Positions 7,247 to 15,558 of a stretch of DNA of 38,860 nt are shown here, piece after piece; the first letter of the stretch is position 1; every line of letters begins with the position of its first letter. The stretch is from an uncultured marine group I thaumarchaeote (GTDB taxonomy: Archaea; Thermoproteota; Nitrososphaeria; Nitrososphaerales; Nitrosopumilaceae), in the NCBI GenBank assembly GCA_902514095.1, contig CABXPS010000006.1, forward strand, positions 1 to 38,860. Reading direction: 5' to 3'. The notes beneath the pieces were generated by a model that had not been told where the DNA came from, did no database searches, and was given only the letters and a program-made list of their open reading frames with translations. A program made the position numbers and the translations under genes.

Positions 7247-8338
7247 CTACTCTACGTTAACGGTTCCAATCATCCATGGATGTAAAATACAATAATAATC
7301 GTAATTCCCTACTTCTGTAAATGTAAATTGATATTTATCTCCCAAGTTTAATATCTGTGAATCAAATACTCCATCAGCTCCGTTTGTTGGACTTCCAGAT
7401 GTTGCTGTATGCATTGCTGCATCTTCATTTATCCATTCAACTGTTGTTCCAGTTGAAATATTGATTGTTTCTGGATCATAGAATATTTTTCCATCCTCTG
7501 GAATTGCTGCTCCTTCTGGAATTATAATTTTAGTTGCTTCTTTTGGTGCTTCTACAACTAATGTTGCAATCATCCATGGGTGAACTATGCACAAGTATTC
7601 GTATTCCCCAATTTCTAATTCAGTTGTATCTAAAGTGAATGTTTCTCCTGCACTGATTAAACTCGAATCAAATGTTTCACCGTAATCAATTGAACTGGTA
7701 ACTGTATGTGGTGCAATGTCTGCATTAGTCCAAACAACTGTATGCCCTTGTGTTACAATTGCTCTATCTGGACTATAATCTGGATTACCTTCTTGTGCTG
7801 AATCTTTAAGAATCTCAATTGCAAATATTGGTCCTGTAACAACATCTTCCATTGCATGTTCATCAATGATTTCTTCAGCTAATTCTGCTTCTCCTTCACT
7901 CATTGATCCAGCTGTCACCCAAATGACTAATCCACTAGCAACAGCCAATCCTAATACTAGTCCAATTGGTTTAATGCTTCCTGGTTTTTTCATTGCAATA
8001 TATCCAATTGCTAGGGCTGGAAGTGCAACTGCTAATAAAATTAGTACTACTGTAAGTGTAAAGTCTGAAGTATTCATAGTAATTAATGCATAAATTCCAA
8101 ATCCTAATGCTATTGTTACAATTACCAAAGTTGTTATTTTGGCTTTCTTACTTGTTGAAATGCCTCCATCTAAAATTCCTACTGATAGGAAAATTAACCC
8201 TACAAACATGGTGAGACCTGTTAATGCATGCATTCCATCGATGAATGTATGTGCAATACCTGCATATGACAATATGAGACCTGCTAATCCTATGCCTGTC
8301 AAGCCCATTCCTGGCATCATTAGGTCCCAATTACTCAT
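7247..8338 (-). CDS. Membrane-anchored protein with two blue-copper (plastocyanin-like) domains
   Basis: The N-terminal part (about residues 10-145) has five hydrophobic segments. After a short acidic linker come two cupredoxin domains, about 170-262 and 275-363. Each has a full type 1 copper ligand set: H211 with C250/H253/M256 (CIVHPWM), and H310 with C350/H353/M356 (CILHPWM). The two copper loops are nearly identical, pointing to an internal duplication. Ammonia-oxidising archaea rely on such copper proteins in place of cytochrome c, so it probably carries electrons on the outer face of the membrane. Divergent heme O synthase suggests a link to the terminal oxidase. The partner is inferred. 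Confidence 0.9.
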   Translation of the reverse strand: MSNWDLMMPGMGLTGIGLAGLILSYAGIAHTFIDGMHALTGLTMFVGLIFLSVGILDGGISTSKKAKITTLVIVTIALGFGIYALITMNTSDFTLTVVLILLAVALPALAIGYIAMKKPGSIKPIGLVLGLAVASGLVIWVTAGSMSEGEAELAEEIIDEHAMEDVVTGPIFAIEILKDSAQEGNPDYSPDRAIVTQGHTVVWTNADIAPHTVTSSIDYGETFDSSLISAGETFTLDTTELEIGEYEYLCIVHPWMIATLVVEAPKEATKIIIPEGAAIPEDGKIFYDPETINISTGTTVEWINEDAAMHTATSGSPTNGADGVFDSQILNLGDKYQFTFTEVGNYDYYCILHPWMIGTVNVE

Positions 8339-8377
8339 TAAAATAAGCTGGTAGGGGTGAGATACTTATTCCTTTTG

Positions 8378-8387
8378 AAATATAATA
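8378..8387. promoter_or_regulatory. AT-rich TATA-like element between the cupredoxin and ctaB genes
   Basis: The run aaatataata lies in the 95-base divergent gap and is symmetric enough to serve either direction. A second TATA-like gaataaaac (about 8400-8408) sits closer to ctaB and fits a leaderless start at TTG 8434. Confidence 0.35.
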
Positions 8388-8433
8388 GATCTACAACAAG
8401 GAATAAAACGGCTTTGTAATTGGGTAGAGTAAA

Positions 8434-9321
8434 TTGGGAATTAATGAAATCATAGAGATATCAAAACCAAGAATTGTTGTTCTTTTAGTAATTACTGCAA
8501 TTACATCCATGTATGCTGCAAGCAAATTAGTTTCTGGTTCTCCTCAACTTGAATATCTTGATTACTTGCATATTATTGTGGCAGGAGCTTTGGCGTCTGC
8601 TGGTTCTAGTGCATTAAACCACTATTATGATAAAGACATTGATCCTAAAATGAGTAGAACTAGTTCTAGACCTATTCCATCTGGACGGATGAATGCATCC
8701 AATGTATTGTTATATGGATTAATTGTAAGTTGTGTTTCTGTAATTTATGGATTCTTTGCACTTAATGCCGTATCTGCTTTCTTTATTGCAGTGGGAATAT
8801 TTTCTTATGTTGTAATTTACACAGTTTGGTTAAAACGTAGAAATACTTCTAATATTGTAATTGGTGGAATTGCTGGTAGTGCTGCAGCTTGGGCTGGATG
8901 GTCAGCTGCCACTGGTAGTATGGATTTATTGGGATTTTTAGTTGGATTCTTGGTATTTGTTTGGACTCCTTCTCACTTTTGGTGTCTTGCCATGAAAATG
9001 AAAGATCAATATGCACAAGCTGAAGTTCCAATGTTGCCTGTTGTAATTGGAATGCAAAAAACATCTAAATTTATTTTGGGAAATACTTTGCTCCTAATTC
9101 CGTATTCTTTGATATTGATATTGATTCCTGATGGACTGGGAATTGTATATGCTGTAATTGCATCTGTATCTGGTGGATTGATGCTTGTATATCATTACAA
9201 ATTAACAAAAACACCTACCTCTGAATTTGCTTGGAAAGCATACAAAGTTACTGCTCCATATTTAACAATAATTTTTGTTGCCGTTGCATTGGATGCCGCA
9301 TTTCATATCCCTTTAATTTGA
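8434..9321 (+). CDS. ctaB: Protoheme IX farnesyltransferase (heme O synthase)
   Basis: A UbiA-superfamily membrane prenyltransferase that adds a farnesyl group to protoheme to make heme O, the precursor of heme A for heme-copper oxidases. The first Asp-rich motif, N62HYYDKDID70, is followed by SRTSSRPIPSGRM. The second (KDQYAQAEVPMLPVV) is the CyoE/CtaB form rather than the quinone-prenylating form. The 295 residues and about nine hydrophobic segments are typical. The start is TTG at 8434; an in-frame stop lies nine bases upstream and no in-frame ATG is nearby. It is divergent from the double-cupredoxin gene. Confidence 0.94.
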   Translation: MGINEIIEISKPRIVVLLVITAITSMYAASKLVSGSPQLEYLDYLHIIVAGALASAGSSALNHYYDKDIDPKMSRTSSRPIPSGRMNASNVLLYGLIVSCVSVIYGFFALNAVSAFFIAVGIFSYVVIYTVWLKRRNTSNIVIGGIAGSAAAWAGWSAATGSMDLLGFLVGFLVFVWTPSHFWCLAMKMKDQYAQAEVPMLPVVIGMQKTSKFILGNTLLLIPYSLILILIPDGLGIVYAVIASVSGGLMLVYHYKLTKTPTSEFAWKAYKVTAPYLTIIFVAVALDAAFHIPLI

Positions 9322-9330
9322 TATTTTAAA

Positions 9331-9627
9331 TTATTTATCTAAACCTGGGAAACTTGCTTCATAATCTTTTTCCATTATTTCTTTATTTTGTTTTTCAATT
9401 GGGTCTTCTTCTTTTTTAATTACTACTAATTCAATTCGACGTTCATCTTTTGTAAACCATGCTACCTTGATAAGACCTAGAATTTCTAAATCTAAAAGTA
9501 ATTTGTTAAATTTATCTTCTGGTATGTCTAATCCGTCTTTTGTTAGGCTTTTGTAAAGCTCAACATCCGTTAGTGAATTTACTTCTTTTATTTTATCGTA
9601 TACTGTATTTCGTAGTGGTATTGTCAT
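9331..9627 (-). CDS. Winged-helix-like protein downstream of Cdc48
   Basis: A 98-residue protein with a predicted helical N-terminal domain ending in a two-strand wing-like segment (LLLDLEILGLIKVAWFTKDERRIELVVIKK) and a charged C-terminal tail. The pattern suggests a winged-helix fold, but no named family is recognised. The ATG begins two bases after the cdc48 stop, so it is the last gene of the zinc ribbon, aEF-1beta, Cdc48 unit. The context allows either a transcription factor or an adaptor for Cdc48; neither is shown. Confidence 0.72.
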   Translation of the reverse strand: MTIPLRNTVYDKIKEVNSLTDVELYKSLTKDGLDIPEDKFNKLLLDLEILGLIKVAWFTKDERRIELVVIKKEEDPIEKQNKEIMEKDYEASFPGLDK

Positions 9628-9629
9628 GA

Positions 9630-11798
9630 TTAACCGTAAAATGCTTTATCTCCTGTCTTGGGTACTACGTTAGATATACTTTCTCTTATTGTATTGTACC
9701 ATTGATCCACTTCTTTACTAATTGATGGTTTTACTTGTTTTAAACTCGTTGCAAAATCGTGACTAGAAATTTTTGATGAGTTATTTCTCATTGCATGTAC
9801 TGCTGCTTCTCTGCATAATGCTGCTAAATCTGCACCCGTGTAGCTTTGTGTCGCAATTGCAATTTCTTGTAATTTGACATCATTAGATAATGGCATTTTT
9901 TTTGTTAAAATTTTGATGATTTCTAATCTTCCTTTTTCATCTGGAGGTGAAACATAAAGAACTAAGTCCAGTCTACCTGTTCTTAATAATGAATTATCTA
10001 TGATGTCTGGTCTATTTGTAATTCCGATCACTGCAACTCGTGAAGATATACCTTCTTCTATCTCTGTTAATAATTGACTTAGAATTGTTTCACCTACTCC
10101 TCCTTCTCTTGATTTTATTTTAGCTAATGCATCTAATTCATCAAAAATTACTACACATGGTGATGATGCTTTTGCTTTTCTAAATATTTCTCTCACTGCT
10201 TTTTCTGATTCTCCCATCCATTTTGAAATAATCTCTGGACCTCTAACTAAAATCATGTTTGCTCCTGTCTCTGTTGCAACTGCTCTTGCAAGTAATGTTT
10301 TTCCACATCCTGGTGGACCATAAATTAAAGCTCCTTTTGGTGGCTTAACCCCCATTTTTGTAAATTTATTTGGTTCTTTTATTGCTGTGATTAAATTATC
10401 TGTTAGTGATTTTTTGATTTCATCTAAACCCCCTACGTCATGCCACCATATTTTTGGTCTTTCTACATAAAATTCTCTCATTGCAGTAGGAACCACTTCG
10501 TGCATTGCATCGTAAAAATCAATTAATTTGATTTGCATTGATTGTAACACTTCAGATGATATTTTTTCAGTTTCCAGATCAATTTCTGGTAGGTATCTTC
10601 TGATTGATTTCATAGCTGCTTCCCTACATAGTGATTTTATATCTGCCCCAGTGTATCCGTGTAATTCTGATGACAAGTCTTTTAGATCTATATCTTCACT
10701 AATTGGCATTCCTCGTGTATGAATTTGTAAAATTTCATATCTTCCATCTTCATTAGGTACAGTAATTTCAAATTCTCTATCAAATCTACCTGGTCTTCTA
10801 AGAGCTGGATCTACACTATCTGGTCTGTTGGTTGCACCTAAAACAATAACGTTCCCTCTATCTGTCAGTCCATCCATTAATGCCAATAATTGTGCTACCA
10901 CTCTTTTTTCAACATCCCCATACGCCTCTTCTCTTTTTGGCGCAATAGCATCAATTTCATCAATGAATATTATACTTGGAGATTTGTCTTTTGCTTCTTT
11001 GAAAATATCTCTTAACTTAGCTTCTGTTTCACCATAATATTTATTCATAATTTCTGGACCATTAATTGGAAACATATTGGCTTCTGATTCACTTGCAAGA
11101 ACTTTTGCAAGTAATGTTTTTCCACATCCTGGTGGACCATAAAGTAAAATTCCACTATGTGGTTCTACTCCTAATCTGGCAAATAATTCTGGATGTCTTA
11201 ATGGCAATTCTACAATCTCCCTCATTGCTTTAGTTTTTTCTTTTAGTCCTCCAACTTCTTCATATGTCACTCTAACTTTTCTGTCGATGGTCGTCTCTGT
11301 TGAAATACTCAATTCAGTTGTTTTGTCTATTTTGATTATTCCTTTTGGTATTGTTTTTGTAATTTTGAAATCCATGGAATTTCCTAAAATCATTACAGCA
11401 ATTTCATCTCCATGTGCAATTGGTAATCCTTTTAGTCTATTTTTTACAAAATCTGTAAATTCTTTATCTACTGTGACTGAATCATTTAATGGTGTTAGTG
11501 TTATTGTTTTTGCAATTTTTGATGCCACTTTTCTAATTTTTACAATATCGTTTAGTGTTCCTCCTACATTTTTTCTTGTTTGTCCATCAATTCTAATTAT
11601 GTCTGGAAATTTTTCATCTTCATCTACTGGCCAAATAACTGCACAACTAGTTCTTGAACCCATTATTTCAATAACGTCTCCTGGTTCTGCTCTTAGAAAA
11701 TCCATTGCCTCTGGGCCTACTCTGGCACGTTTCTTGCCTACATCTCTTTGTTTTGCTTCACCAATTCTCATTTGCAAAGGCTCTTCTTTGCGGACCAA
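9630..11798 (-). CDS. cdc48: Cdc48/VCP-type AAA+ ATPase
   Basis: A hexameric unfoldase that extracts and unfolds proteins. The 722 residues comprise an N domain (about 1-185, [14 protein letters not shown]), D1 with Walker A GPPGCGKT near 222 and Walker [10 protein letters not shown], and D2 with a second GPPGCGKT near 494 and VVIFDELDA. Both second-region-of-homology arginine segments are present. The C-terminus ends FYG, a hydrophobic-Tyr-X tripeptide of the type that docks AAA+ rings onto the 20S proteasome. The frame starts at TTG 11798; ATG 11771 ([12 protein letters not shown]) is an alternative. It sits between aEF-1beta and a winged-helix-like gene with 23- and 2-base gaps. Confidence 0.96.
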   Translation of the reverse strand: MVRKEEPLQMRIGEAKQRDVGKKRARVGPEAMDFLRAEPGDVIEIMGSRTSCAVIWPVDEDEKFPDIIRIDGQTRKNVGGTLNDIVKIRKVASKIAKTITLTPLNDSVTVDKEFTDFVKNRLKGLPIAHGDEIAVMILGNSMDFKITKTIPKGIIKIDKTTELSISTETTIDRKVRVTYEEVGGLKEKTKAMREIVELPLRHPELFARLGVEPHSGILLYGPPGCGKTLLAKVLASESEANMFPINGPEIMNKYYGETEAKLRDIFKEAKDKSPSIIFIDEIDAIAPKREEAYGDVEKRVVAQLLALMDGLTDRGNVIVLGATNRPDSVDPALRRPGRFDREFEITVPNEDGRYEILQIHTRGMPISEDIDLKDLSSELHGYTGADIKSLCREAAMKSIRRYLPEIDLETEKISSEVLQSMQIKLIDFYDAMHEVVPTAMREFYVERPKIWWHDVGGLDEIKKSLTDNLITAIKEPNKFTKMGVKPPKGALIYGPPGCGKTLLARAVATETGANMILVRGPEIISKWMGESEKAVREIFRKAKASSPCVVIFDELDALAKIKSREGGVGETILSQLLTEIEEGISSRVAVIGITNRPDIIDNSLLRTGRLDLVLYVSPPDEKGRLEIIKILTKKMPLSNDVKLQEIAIATQSYTGADLAALCREAAVHAMRNNSSKISSHDFATSLKQVKPSISKEVDQWYNTIRESISNVVPKTGDKAFYG

Positions 11799-11821
11799 AA
11801 AACCACTTAATTCCTGTTCTG

Positions 11822-12088
11822 TTAATTACGGCTCATGCTAAGTACTTCAAATTCACTGACGCCCTCAACTGCTCTTACGGTATCTTCTAGTGAATCCATC
11901 TGTCCTTCTTTATCTTCTAATACAAATTCTGTCTTTAAACACTCCAATCCAAAAGCTAATGGTTCTTTTGCATGTCGTTTCAAAGTAATTCCATCTTTTA
12001 GTGATGTTTTTACATTTTCAGCTAATTTATCTAAATCCACTTCCATTCCTGTTGGAAGAACTTTTGCTATTAAAATAATATCTGCCAT
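11822..12088 (-). CDS. ef1b: Elongation factor 1-beta (aEF-1beta)
   Basis: The archaeal guanine-nucleotide exchange factor that recharges EF-1alpha with GTP during translation. The 88 residues match the compact archaeal form: a single alpha-beta domain with [14 protein letters not shown], the [22 protein letters not shown] core, and a C-terminal [14 protein letters not shown] strand. It starts with ATG five bases after the stop of the zinc-ribbon gene, a neighbour commonly found next to aEF-1beta in archaea, and 23 bases before Cdc48. Confidence 0.95.
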   Translation of the reverse strand: MADIILIAKVLPTGMEVDLDKLAENVKTSLKDGITLKRHAKEPLAFGLECLKTEFVLEDKEGQMDSLEDTVRAVEGVSEFEVLSMSRN

Positions 12089-12093
12089 TTTGT

Positions 12094-12273
12094 TTAAGGT
12101 CCTTGAAAATTACATGAGGAACAGGTATAACTTCTTGCTGCTTCTCTGCAACTTTCACATCTCCAAATAAGGTCTACCCCACATTCAGGGCAATTGAGTT
12201 TTACACATTTATCATTAGGCATAATTGGTCTGTTACAGCAACTACATGTTGGTAATGATATAGTAGATGACAT
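12094..12273 (-). CDS. Small zinc-ribbon protein linked to aEF-1beta
   Basis: About 59 residues with four CxxC-type pairs ([32 protein letters not shown]), the two-zinc-ribbon pattern of an archaeal family commonly encoded with aEF-1beta. It probably binds RNA or ribosomes, which is inferred from that association. The frame is open to an ATG pair at 12297/12294, but TATAAAT overlaps those codons and lies 26 bases before the ATG at 12273, so I prefer 12273 ([10 protein letters not shown]). It is the promoter-proximal gene of the four-gene unit running to 9331. Confidence 0.85.
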   Translation of the reverse strand: MSSTISLPTCSCCNRPIMPNDKCVKLNCPECGVDLIWRCESCREAARSYTCSSCNFQGP

Positions 12274-12295
12274 GCTCAAATTTTCTGTAAACATC

Positions 12296-12302
12296 ATTTA
12301 TA
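12296..12302 (-). promoter_or_regulatory. TATA box of the zinc ribbon, aEF-1beta, Cdc48 unit
   Basis: The minus strand reads TATAAAT, centred 26 bases before the ATG at 12273. Its overlap with the longer reading frame's ATG decides the start of the zinc-ribbon gene. Confidence 0.55.
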
Positions 12303-12326
12303 CCTTGCTTAGAATCTGTATGGATT

Positions 12327-13463
12327 TTAATTCCATATTTTTTTGAGCTCACCACTGATTAATGTTTGAGCTGTTTTTAGCGAACCTTTCATTCCTAGTA
12401 ATTTTATGATTGAACTTGTATGAAAATCAAAATCATCTTTTTCTGAAATTTCATTAGTAATTTCTGGAGTAATTGATTCAAATAGTTTATTGATTGTTTG
12501 ATTGTTGATTCTTTCTAATATTTTTCTCGCCAATAGTTGTTTTTCAAATTCTTTTCCAAATCTTTCTGTCCATTTTTTTTGGTAGTTATGAAGATCTGAA
12601 ATTTCATTTGTTTTTAAAAATTTAGATATTGCTTGTCCTGCATAAACTCCTCCCATACCACTTGTAAAAATTCCACCAGCTGTAGTTGGTTTTGCTTGTC
12701 CTGCTGCATCTCCTATGATTACTGTTTTATCCTCTACAAATTTTTCAATTGGTCCTTTAATCCAAATCGGTGCATATATTTTTCTAATAGTTGAAAAATT
12801 TCCTCTCTCTTTCAGAATTATATCTAATGCTTCTGATACATTGATTCCTCTTCCTGCTACTCCTACCTTTCCTTTTCCTTGATCTGATGGAATTATCCAA
12901 GCAAAAAACCCTGGGTATTTTTCTTGATCAAAAATTACTTCAACTTTTCCTTTCTTTATCCAGTCTGCATAAATTTCATATTGTGCTGATGATAAAATTC
13001 CTGTTCTATCTTTATGTATTAATGATGACACTCCTCTGGCATCTACAAAAATTTTACAATCAATTTTTTCCTCATTGGTTCTAATTCCTGTGTCTGTAAT
13101 TTCTTGAAAACTTGTTCTGACTTTAATTATTGCTCCATTTTTTTGAGCTTGAAATGCAATTTGTTTATCTAATTCTCTTCTACTAATCTCTACTACTTTT
13201 TGTTTTTTTGAATTAATTGTAAAACTATTTCCATTTGGTGATGTAATTTTTGCAGATTCTATCATGTGATCAAAAGTTTTTCTAAATGGTATTATCCCTA
13301 ATTCTTCTAACCCTGCAATACTGACTAGTCCTCCACAATGTTCTGGTGTCCCTATTTCATAATCTTCTTCAATTACTAACACTGAATATCCTTCTGCAGA
13401 TATTTCCCTGGCAGATAATAATCCCGCAACACTTCCTCCTGCAACTACTACATCATAGTACAT
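12327..13463 (-). CDS. Geranylgeranyl reductase family FAD oxidoreductase
   Basis: The family saturates the isoprenoid chains of archaeal membrane lipids or related polyprenyl groups. The N-terminus has the FAD-binding GGSVAG fold (residues 9-14) and a family-specific PEHCGG motif with Cys43, the position implicated in substrate reduction. A second FAD motif, VIIGDAAGQAKPTTAGGIFTSGMGGVYAG, follows in the middle third. The 378 residues are normal, with no transmembrane segment, so it is a peripheral enzyme. The TATA-like attaaataat sits about 25 bases before the ATG. Which lipid intermediate it reduces is not visible. Confidence 0.9.
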   Translation of the reverse strand: MYYDVVVAGGSVAGLLSAREISAEGYSVLVIEEDYEIGTPEHCGGLVSIAGLEELGIIPFRKTFDHMIESAKITSPNGNSFTINSKKQKVVEISRRELDKQIAFQAQKNGAIIKVRTSFQEITDTGIRTNEEKIDCKIFVDARGVSSLIHKDRTGILSSAQYEIYADWIKKGKVEVIFDQEKYPGFFAWIIPSDQGKGKVGVAGRGINVSEALDIILKERGNFSTIRKIYAPIWIKGPIEKFVEDKTVIIGDAAGQAKPTTAGGIFTSGMGGVYAGQAISKFLKTNEISDLHNYQKKWTERFGKEFEKQLLARKILERINNQTINKLFESITPEITNEISEKDDFDFHTSSIIKLLGMKGSLKTAQTLISGELKKIWN

Positions 13464-13482
13464 AGATTTTGGTTCTTTGTCA

Positions 13483-13492
13483 ATTATTTAAT
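13483..13492 (-). promoter_or_regulatory. TATA-like box for the geranylgeranyl reductase gene
   Basis: The minus strand reads attaaataat, centred near 13488, 25 bases from the ATG at 13463. It is near-symmetric and could also influence the divergent pth2, but the spacing to either pth2 start (21 or 42 bases) is poor. Confidence 0.45.
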
Positions 13493-13529
13493 TCCAAAGT
13501 TTTTCATTGTGCCTATACTTGATAATGTT

Positions 13530-13883
13530 ATGGGAGACATTAAACAAGTAATTGTAGTTAGAACTGATCTTGATATGGGTAAGGGTAAGATAGCTGCACA
13601 AGTAGGACATGCTTGTGTACTTGGTGCTGAACATGTTCGAAAGTCTCATACTGAATGGTGGTCTGAATGGTGGGGAGGACAAGAAAAAGTAGTTGTCAAA
13701 GTTTCTGGAATTAAAGAATTACAGGAAATAAAAAGACATGCTATAGATTTGAATCTCCCTTGGTCTGAAGTTTCTGATGCTGGACATACACAATTAGCTC
13801 CTGGCACAACAACTTGCATTTCAATTGGTCCTGCACCTGAAAATCTAATTGATAAAATAACTGGTGATTTAAAATTATTATAA
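13530..13883 (+). CDS. pth2: Peptidyl-tRNA hydrolase, Pth2 type
   Basis: Releases tRNA from prematurely terminated peptidyl-tRNA; Pth2 is the archaeal and eukaryotic form. Characteristic blocks are QVIVVRTDLDMGKGKIAAQVGHACV near the N-terminus, EKVVVKV, and a late DAGHTQLAPGTTTCISIGPAPENLIDKITG. About 117 residues is the usual length. The frame also allows a GTG start at 13509, but homologues begin around MGDIKQVIVVR, so ATG 13530 is chosen. Divergent from the geranylgeranyl reductase gene. Confidence 0.94.
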   Translation: MGDIKQVIVVRTDLDMGKGKIAAQVGHACVLGAEHVRKSHTEWWSEWWGGQEKVVVKVSGIKELQEIKRHAIDLNLPWSEVSDAGHTQLAPGTTTCISIGPAPENLIDKITGDLKLL

Positions 13884-13926
13884 TTTACTGGGAATGAGAT
13901 ATTAACAGTATTATCTAAAAAAACTT

Positions 13927-15558
13927 GTGAAAAAACAGGTTAAAGGATATTTGGCATTTGCTTTTCTAGGTGGAATTATGTTAACATCTGGTGTACTTGT
14001 TGCAATGACTGGATATGATCCTGATGTGGATTATGCTGCAGTGGATGATCCTGAAGTCACCATAACTGGAACCCCCGCTGATAATTTTCCTGATGAGCAA
14101 AGAACTACTTTTTGTAGCTCTGGGGGAGATGCCAAGTCAACTAATTATGTTAATGAATATGTGATTCCTACAGAATGTACCAATCCTTTAGCCATTGTAT
14201 CTGATTATGATGGTAATGTTTGGTTTACTGAAACTAATACTGGTAATCTTGCAAAATTTGATCCTACTACTGAAACATTTACTGAATATGATAATCCTAC
14301 ATGGCCTGATGGTGGTCGTTCAATGATGTGGGGAATTGATTATGCTCCTGATGGTTCTGTTTGGTTTACTGATGAAACATATGATTCTATTTGGAAATTT
14401 TCAACTTTTGATGAACAATATGAAAGATTATCTTATCCAACTGCTGGTGGTGATTCTTTACCTCAAAAATTAAGTATAGATGGTTCTCAAATTATTATTA
14501 ATGATTTTACTGGTAACAAACTTACAATTTTAAATGTAAATCCCTCTGATAATGACGTTAATTATCTTAGTATTCCGTCTGCGCTTGATGATTCTGTAAC
14601 TGCTGACTTTGCATTAGATGCAAATGATGACATATGGTATACTAATTGGTTATATCAACAAGGTGGATTTTTAGTTAAGTTTAATCAAAATGATTATCTT
14701 TCTGCTGTATCTGATTCTGGTGAACAATTTTTGCCTTTAGTTGATTTCATTAGTGCATATGCATTACCTGTTCAACTACTCACTCCTAACGGAATCACTT
14801 TTTCTGATGATGGTCTTCTTTGGATTGTAGATACTACTTCTTCATCTTTCTTTAGTTTTAATCCTTCATCTGAAAAATTTATTCAGTATGTTACGGCCGA
14901 TCCTATGTTTGAAACATATGGTAATCAGACAGGTATAATCAAATCTCCTATATCTAGACCATATTGGATTGAAAATGATGATCAGGGTCGACTTGTATTT
15001 AATGAACAAACTGCAAATAATATCTCTGTAATGGATCCAAAAGCACAATCTCTTATAGAATATCATATACCATCAAAAAATCCTAATTGGGGTGACTGTG
15101 ATTCTGGTATCTCTGTTTTAGAGAATTGTGGTCTTGCACAAATCTTTGATTTTACAATATCTGGTGATAAAATTTGGTTTACTGAATGGGTTGAAAATAA
15201 AATTGGCGTAGTGGATACTTCTGTACCATTACCACTTGAAATACAACTTGAACAAAATACATTAAATCTTGCACCTGGTGAATCACAAGAATTTCAATAT
15301 GTTATATCTGTAGGATCCCAAAATGATAAATTGGATCTTTTCTTGGTTGCATCTGGAACCCATGATTTCTTAACAGTTAATGTTCTTGATAATTCTGCAG
15401 ACCTTATTGCAATTGTAGATGATCCAGGAGAAACAATTGTAATTCCTACTATGATTTCTGCTTCAGATGATGCTCTACCTGGAACTTACAAAATTTTACT
15501 AGGAACTCAATCTGGTGATGTTACAATTAGTAAATTTCTTACAGTGATAATAGAGTGA
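13927..15558 (+). CDS. Secreted Vgb/SMP-30-like beta-propeller protein with C-terminal beta domain
   Basis: It begins with a basic stretch and one hydrophobic segment (about residues 7-28), a signal peptide or N-terminal anchor. Residues about 85-430 carry repeated blade motifs of the virginiamycin B lyase-like propeller, each with a WFTE/WFTD-like strand (NVWFTETNTG, SVWFTDETYD, DIWYTNWLY, LLWIVDTTS, KIWFTEWVENKIG). A final domain of about 110 residues looks like an extracellular beta-sandwich. Ligand and reaction are unknown; lyase activity should not be assumed. The start is GTG 13927. Its stop overlaps the truD GTG start by four bases. Confidence 0.82.
   Translation: MKKQVKGYLAFAFLGGIMLTSGVLVAMTGYDPDVDYAAVDDPEVTITGTPADNFPDEQRTTFCSSGGDAKSTNYVNEYVIPTECTNPLAIVSDYDGNVWFTETNTGNLAKFDPTTETFTEYDNPTWPDGGRSMMWGIDYAPDGSVWFTDETYDSIWKFSTFDEQYERLSYPTAGGDSLPQKLSIDGSQIIINDFTGNKLTILNVNPSDNDVNYLSIPSALDDSVTADFALDANDDIWYTNWLYQQGGFLVKFNQNDYLSAVSDSGEQFLPLVDFISAYALPVQLLTPNGITFSDDGLLWIVDTTSSSFFSFNPSSEKFIQYVTADPMFETYGNQTGIIKSPISRPYWIENDDQGRLVFNEQTANNISVMDPKAQSLIEYHIPSKNPNWGDCDSGISVLENCGLAQIFDFTISGDKIWFTEWVENKIGVVDTSVPLPLEIQLEQNTLNLAPGESQEFQYVISVGSQNDKLDLFLVASGTHDFLTVNVLDNSADLIAIVDDPGETIVIPTMISASDDALPGTYKILLGTQSGDVTISKFLTVIIE

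Noticed and set aside
10528-11841. Several plus-strand reading frames of 60-184 residues opposite cdc48
   Set aside because: They are antisense shadows; cdc48 is complete and conserved on the minus strand.
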